Below are positions 5,115 to 7,410 of a stretch of 7,410 bases of DNA, one piece after another (position 1 is the stretch's first letter; every line of letters begins with the position of its first letter). Both the position numbers and the translations under genes were made by a program. The DNA comes from Planctomycetota bacterium (lineage in GTDB: Bacteria > Planctomycetota > B129-G9), in NCBI GenBank assembly GCA_030622295.1, contig JAUXGI010000048.1, forward strand, positions 1-7,410, in the 5' to 3' direction. The notes under the pieces were generated by a model. That model saw only the letters and a list, made by a program, of their open reading frames with translations. It made no database searches and was not told the DNA's origin.

Positions 5115-6178
5115 CAATTTTCTCCCAAGAGTACCTGAACCTTCCTCGGGCCGATGACCTCCGCGAGAAAGGTTTCCCTGGAATTTACGTTTGTCACCCT
5201 GATGAATTCGCCCCTCCGCCCGTTCTCTTCCGCCCGGGCATTCGCCTCCACCGCGTTATTTGTCCCGGGGATTCGCACTGTTACTTTTACGATGTCGCGC
5301 CGTTTGACCAGGATGGGCTGCTCGACCATTGCGCTCGTAACGGGCTTGTCCGCGAGAAGGTTTCTTTTTGTCCTCAATCCCACAAGGTCCCGCGGGCACG
5401 TGAAGTGGTCGGAGACGTTCGACGAAACGCGGACGCGCTTCATCGCAATCATGCTTCCTGTCAGGATCGTATCGGCGGGGATATCTTCGGCGGCAACGGC
5501 GACTTCAGCGTACAGTCCTATCTTTGCTGTCACGGTGCCGCGCACCTCGCGCTCGCCGTCACGCACAATAACACTGAAGGATACCCTGCCGAGATCGCCG
5601 GTCTCGCGCACGGGTTTGACGCTCAGCAACTCGGCCGAGCCGTCCCAGCGGAGCAGCGCCTTGCCGGTGCTGCATATCTCCACGTCCAGGTCTTCCGCTC
5701 TCGCCGGGAATTTTTGACCGGCGTATCCCAGTATCGCGGCCTTTATCTTTTCCGTCAGGGATGAGGCCTGCTCCGGCGCGGGTGCGGCCTTCGCTTCAAT
5801 CTGTTCCGGCTCGCTGCAATCTTCGAAGTCCGCGCTCAGGGGCAATTGGACAACAATAATGGTTTTCACCGTGACTGCCGCGGGACCGGTGAACCTGAAG
5901 GCGGCGGGGTCGAAGCCGCCCTGGCGCAGGCGCATCTTCAGGTAATCCGCGGTTACGGCCCGCGTCTCGCCCGGCTGCGGCGCAGGACCGCAGAAGATGT
6001 CGTTGATTTCGGAAAGTTCCCGCTCCGATACGCCGACCACGGTCGCAATGTCGGCGAACTTGACGAACTGGTAGCGCGCTTCGACGGTATCGTTGAGGAT
6101 AATCTCGCCGGCGAGCGCCCGCCCGCCCGGCAGGAGCAGCGCCGTTATGATGAGAGTTGTCTTAACGATTTGTTTCAT
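5114..6178 (-). CDS. flgA: FlgA, P-ring assembly chaperone with SAF domain
   Basis: FlgA is a periplasmic chaperone that helps FlgI polymerise into the P-ring. The 354-residue product starts with a Sec signal peptide (likely cleavage after 'RALA' at residue 23). An N-terminal region of about 180 residues follows, with an Ala/Pro/Glu-rich linker at about 122-140. The SAF-type domain is at about 223-290: 'EVAVAAEDIPADTILTGSMI' (225-244) and RDLVGLRTKRNLLADKPV (263-280). The FlgA C-terminal module ends in 'GRRGEFIRVTNVNSRETFLA' (320-339). It is much longer than E. coli FlgA (219 residues); long forms occur in several phyla. Four cysteines remain in the mature part (63, 121, 169, 261). The ATG has GAGGGG 5 bases upstream. 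It starts 23 bases after flgG and its stop shares a base with the flgH start, so the two are probably translationally coupled. Confidence 0.95.
   Translation of the reverse strand: MKQIVKTTLIITALLLPGGRALAGEIILNDTVEARYQFVKFADIATVVGVSERELSEINDIFCGPAPQPGETRAVTADYLKMRLRQGGFDPAAFRFTGPAAVTVKTIIVVQLPLSADFEDCSEPEQIEAKAAPAPEQASSLTEKIKAAILGYAGQKFPARAEDLDVEICSTGKALLRWDGSAELLSVKPVRETGDLGRVSFSVIVRDGEREVRGTVTAKIGLYAEVAVAAEDIPADTILTGSMIAMKRVRVSSNVSDHFTCPRDLVGLRTKRNLLADKPVTSAMVEQPILVKRRDIVKVTVRIPGTNNAVEANARAEENGRRGEFIRVTNVNSRETFLAEVIGPRKVQVLLGEN
5122..5126 (-). promoter_or_regulatory. Ribosome binding site of flgH
   Basis: The minus strand reads GGGAG inside the last codons of flgA, 7 bases before the ATG at 5112-5114. 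The spacing favours this ATG over the TTG directly upstream, and it supports flgH translation independent of, or coupled to, flgA. Confidence 0.7.
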
Positions 6179-6201
6179 TGTAACCCCTCAGTCAACCGTT
6201 G

Positions 6202-6993
6202 CTACTGTCTCAGGGTATTGGCGACCTGCCACATCTGGTCGGCGACCTTGATGGAATTGGAGTTGACCTCGAACGCGCGTTGTGCGGCGATGAGCGAGAC
6301 GAGTTCTTCGACAATGTCCACGTTTGATTCTTCCACGAAGCCCTGCATCGTCGTGCCGAAGCCATCCTGTCCGGGAGTGCCGGTCGCCGGCGGGCCGGAG
6401 GCCTCGGTCTCCAGGAGGATGTTGTCGCCGCGCGCTTCCAGGCCGCCCGGATTTGGGAATCTCACGAGTTCTATCTGGCCCACCTGTGAGCGGTCGCCGC
6501 TCTGGTCAATGGTTTCGATGATTCCCTCGCGGGAAATCTGAATGGCGATGACGGTAGTTAAATCAACCTGCGCGTTTGGTTCCATCAGGAACCCGTCCTT
6601 GGTAACGATGTTGCCCTCGGCGTCGAGGCCGAAGGAGCCGTCCCGCGTGTAACCGATTTCATTCTGGAACGTTCTTACCTGGAAGAAGCCTTCGCCGTCA
6701 ATGAAGAGGTCAAGCGGCGCCCGGGTCTCAAAGGGACTGCCGGATCGGAAATCGCGGAACGTGCCGGCAAGCCGCACGCCGGTACCTATCTCGATACCGG
6801 TGGGAGTGACGCGCCCTTCCAGCGCCTGGCCGCCCGCGCGGCGGATTTGCTGATAGAAGAGGTCTTCGAAACGCGCGCGGACCTTTTTGAAGCCGGTTGT
6901 GTTGACGTTTGCGATGTTGTTGGCAATTACGTCAACGTTCGCCTGCTGCGCGCGCATGCCTGTCACGGCGGTACTTAGTGCCCTTAATGACAT
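6202..6993 (-). CDS. flgG: FlgG, distal rod protein
   Basis: FlgG polymerises into the distal rod that crosses the periplasm and on which the P- and L-rings assemble. The 263-residue product has the usual length (about 260). It shows the rod/hook N-terminal motif 'VDVIANNIANVNTTGFKK' (20-37) followed by RARFEDLFYQ, the mid-protein 'IDGEGFFQV' (98-106) and 'YTRDGSFGLDAEGNIVTKDG' (115-134), 'VGQIELVRFPNPGGLEARGD' (171-190), and the C-terminal helix starting 'MQGFVEESNVDIVEELVSLI' (216-235) and running through AAQRAFEVNSNSIKVADQM. As in other rod proteins there is no cleavable signal peptide; export is by the flagellar type III apparatus. A very strong ribosome binding site (AAGGAGG, 7 bases upstream) fits a structural protein needed in tens of copies. 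It starts 15 bases after the preceding rod gene. Confidence 0.97.
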   Translation of the reverse strand: MSLRALSTAVTGMRAQQANVDVIANNIANVNTTGFKKVRARFEDLFYQQIRRAGGQALEGRVTPTGIEIGTGVRLAGTFRDFRSGSPFETRAPLDLFIDGEGFFQVRTFQNEIGYTRDGSFGLDAEGNIVTKDGFLMEPNAQVDLTTVIAIQISREGIIETIDQSGDRSQVGQIELVRFPNPGGLEARGDNILLETEASGPPATGTPGQDGFGTTMQGFVEESNVDIVEELVSLIAAQRAFEVNSNSIKVADQMWQVANTLRQ

Positions 6994-7000
6994 CTTGCTG

Positions 7001-7007
7001 CCTCCTT
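7001..7007 (-). promoter_or_regulatory. Strong ribosome binding site of flgG
   Basis: The minus strand reads AAGGAGG, a near-perfect anti-Shine-Dalgarno match, 7 bases before the flgG ATG. It begins two bases after the first stop codon of the preceding gene, which ends in tandem stops (TAATAA). It is the strongest such site in the window. Confidence 0.85.
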
Positions 7008-7008
7008 A

Positions 7009-7410
7009 TTATCTGGGTGTTGCACGGCCGACCTGGGTGACGGCTTTCTGCAGCGCGGAATCCTGCGCGCGGATGGCCTGCATGTTGGCCTCAAACGCGC
7101 GGTAGCACTGAATCATGGCCGCCATCTCTTCCACAATATTGACCGTGGATTGCTCAATAAATCCCTGCCTGATTGCCCCGTCGGCGGGGATGACCTGACT
7201 GCCCTTGTAGCGCAGGTTGCCGTCGCCGACGCCTTCGATGATTTTCGACAGGCCGGGAGCCCTCTCCTGCAATTCCTTGAAGGTAACGGGGCTGAGTTTC
7301 CCCGCCTGTGAGACCTCGCCCGCGGTCCGGGTGAAAATCTTCCCGTCGCGGGTGATGTTTATTTCCTCGCCCTCCACGACGATTGGCCGGCCGCCTTCGT
7401 CCAGCACGAG
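7009..7410 (-). CDS. flgF: FlgF-like proximal rod protein (5' end cut off)
   Basis: This is the C-terminal 133 residues of a flagellar rod/hook-family protein; the frame stays open to the window edge and the true start lies outside. The fragment carries a beta-rich part ('EGEEINITRDGKIFTRTAGE' at fragment residues 13-32) and the conserved C-terminal D0 helix ('RQGFIEQSTVNIVEEMAAMI' at 81-100, then QCYRAFEANMQAIRAQD). The last part, 'DSALQKAVTQVGRA' (117-130), resembles FlgF of this operon type more than FlgG, and the position directly upstream of an unambiguous flgG also favours FlgF. FlgF is a rod component exported by the flagellar apparatus. A second FlgG-like paralogue cannot be excluded without the missing N-terminal half. 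A GTG at 7405-7407 is internal and is not the start. Confidence 0.85.
   Translation of the reverse strand, partial: LVLDEGGRPIVVEGEEINITRDGKIFTRTAGEVSQAGKLSPVTFKELQERAPGLSKIIEGVGDGNLRYKGSQVIPADGAIRQGFIEQSTVNIVEEMAAMIQCYRAFEANMQAIRAQDSALQKAVTQVGRATPR

Noticed and set aside
1..7410. A novel defence, mobile or biosynthetic system
   Set aside because: Every gene of more than about 100 codons on the coding strand is a recognisable core flagellar gene; no CRISPR array, transposase, integrase, tRNA or rRNA is visible.

Overview
This window is a single, colinear flagellar gene cluster read entirely from the minus strand. In transcription order (right to left) it holds flgF (5' end cut off by the window edge), flgG, flgA, flgH, flgI, flgJ (rod-binding domain only), flgN, flgK and flgL (3' end cut off). 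Together these encode the distal rod, the P- and L-rings with the P-ring chaperone, the rod-cap/scaffold protein, the export chaperone for the hook-filament junction, and the two junction proteins. The order follows assembly order: rod, then rings, then junction.

Organism: a Gram-negative (diderm) bacterium, because it encodes both P-ring and L-ring proteins. The DNA is GC-rich. The order flgF-G-A-H-I-J-N-K-L, a FlgJ without a peptidoglycan hydrolase domain, a long FlgA, and a FlgK with a large inserted middle domain ending in an 'MNTFFTG' motif resemble clusters in Planctomycetota and some former Deltaproteobacteria. I favour Planctomycetota, but this rests on remembered family resemblance, not a search.

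Layout: positions 7410-5114 carry flgF-flgG-flgA, closely spaced with good Shine-Dalgarno sites. flgA and flgH overlap by one base (TGATG). A 144-base gap between flgH and flgI (4311-4454) holds two adjacent hairpins. flgI, flgJ and flgN follow with gaps of 9 and 6 bases. A 157-base gap between flgN and flgK (2108-2264) is a mosaic of 7-base tandem repeats around a perfect palindrome. flgK and flgL end the window, 26 bases apart. I see no convincing promoter or intrinsic terminator inside the window, so the genes are probably one transcript, perhaps modulated at the two structured gaps.

The genes are ordinary core flagellar genes and I find no undescribed system. The points worth a second look are the two repeat-bearing gaps, the absence of flgM between flgJ and flgN, a FlgH without a canonical lipobox, a FlgI with no cysteine in its mature part, and a threefold F-x-P-L motif in the FlgJ tail.
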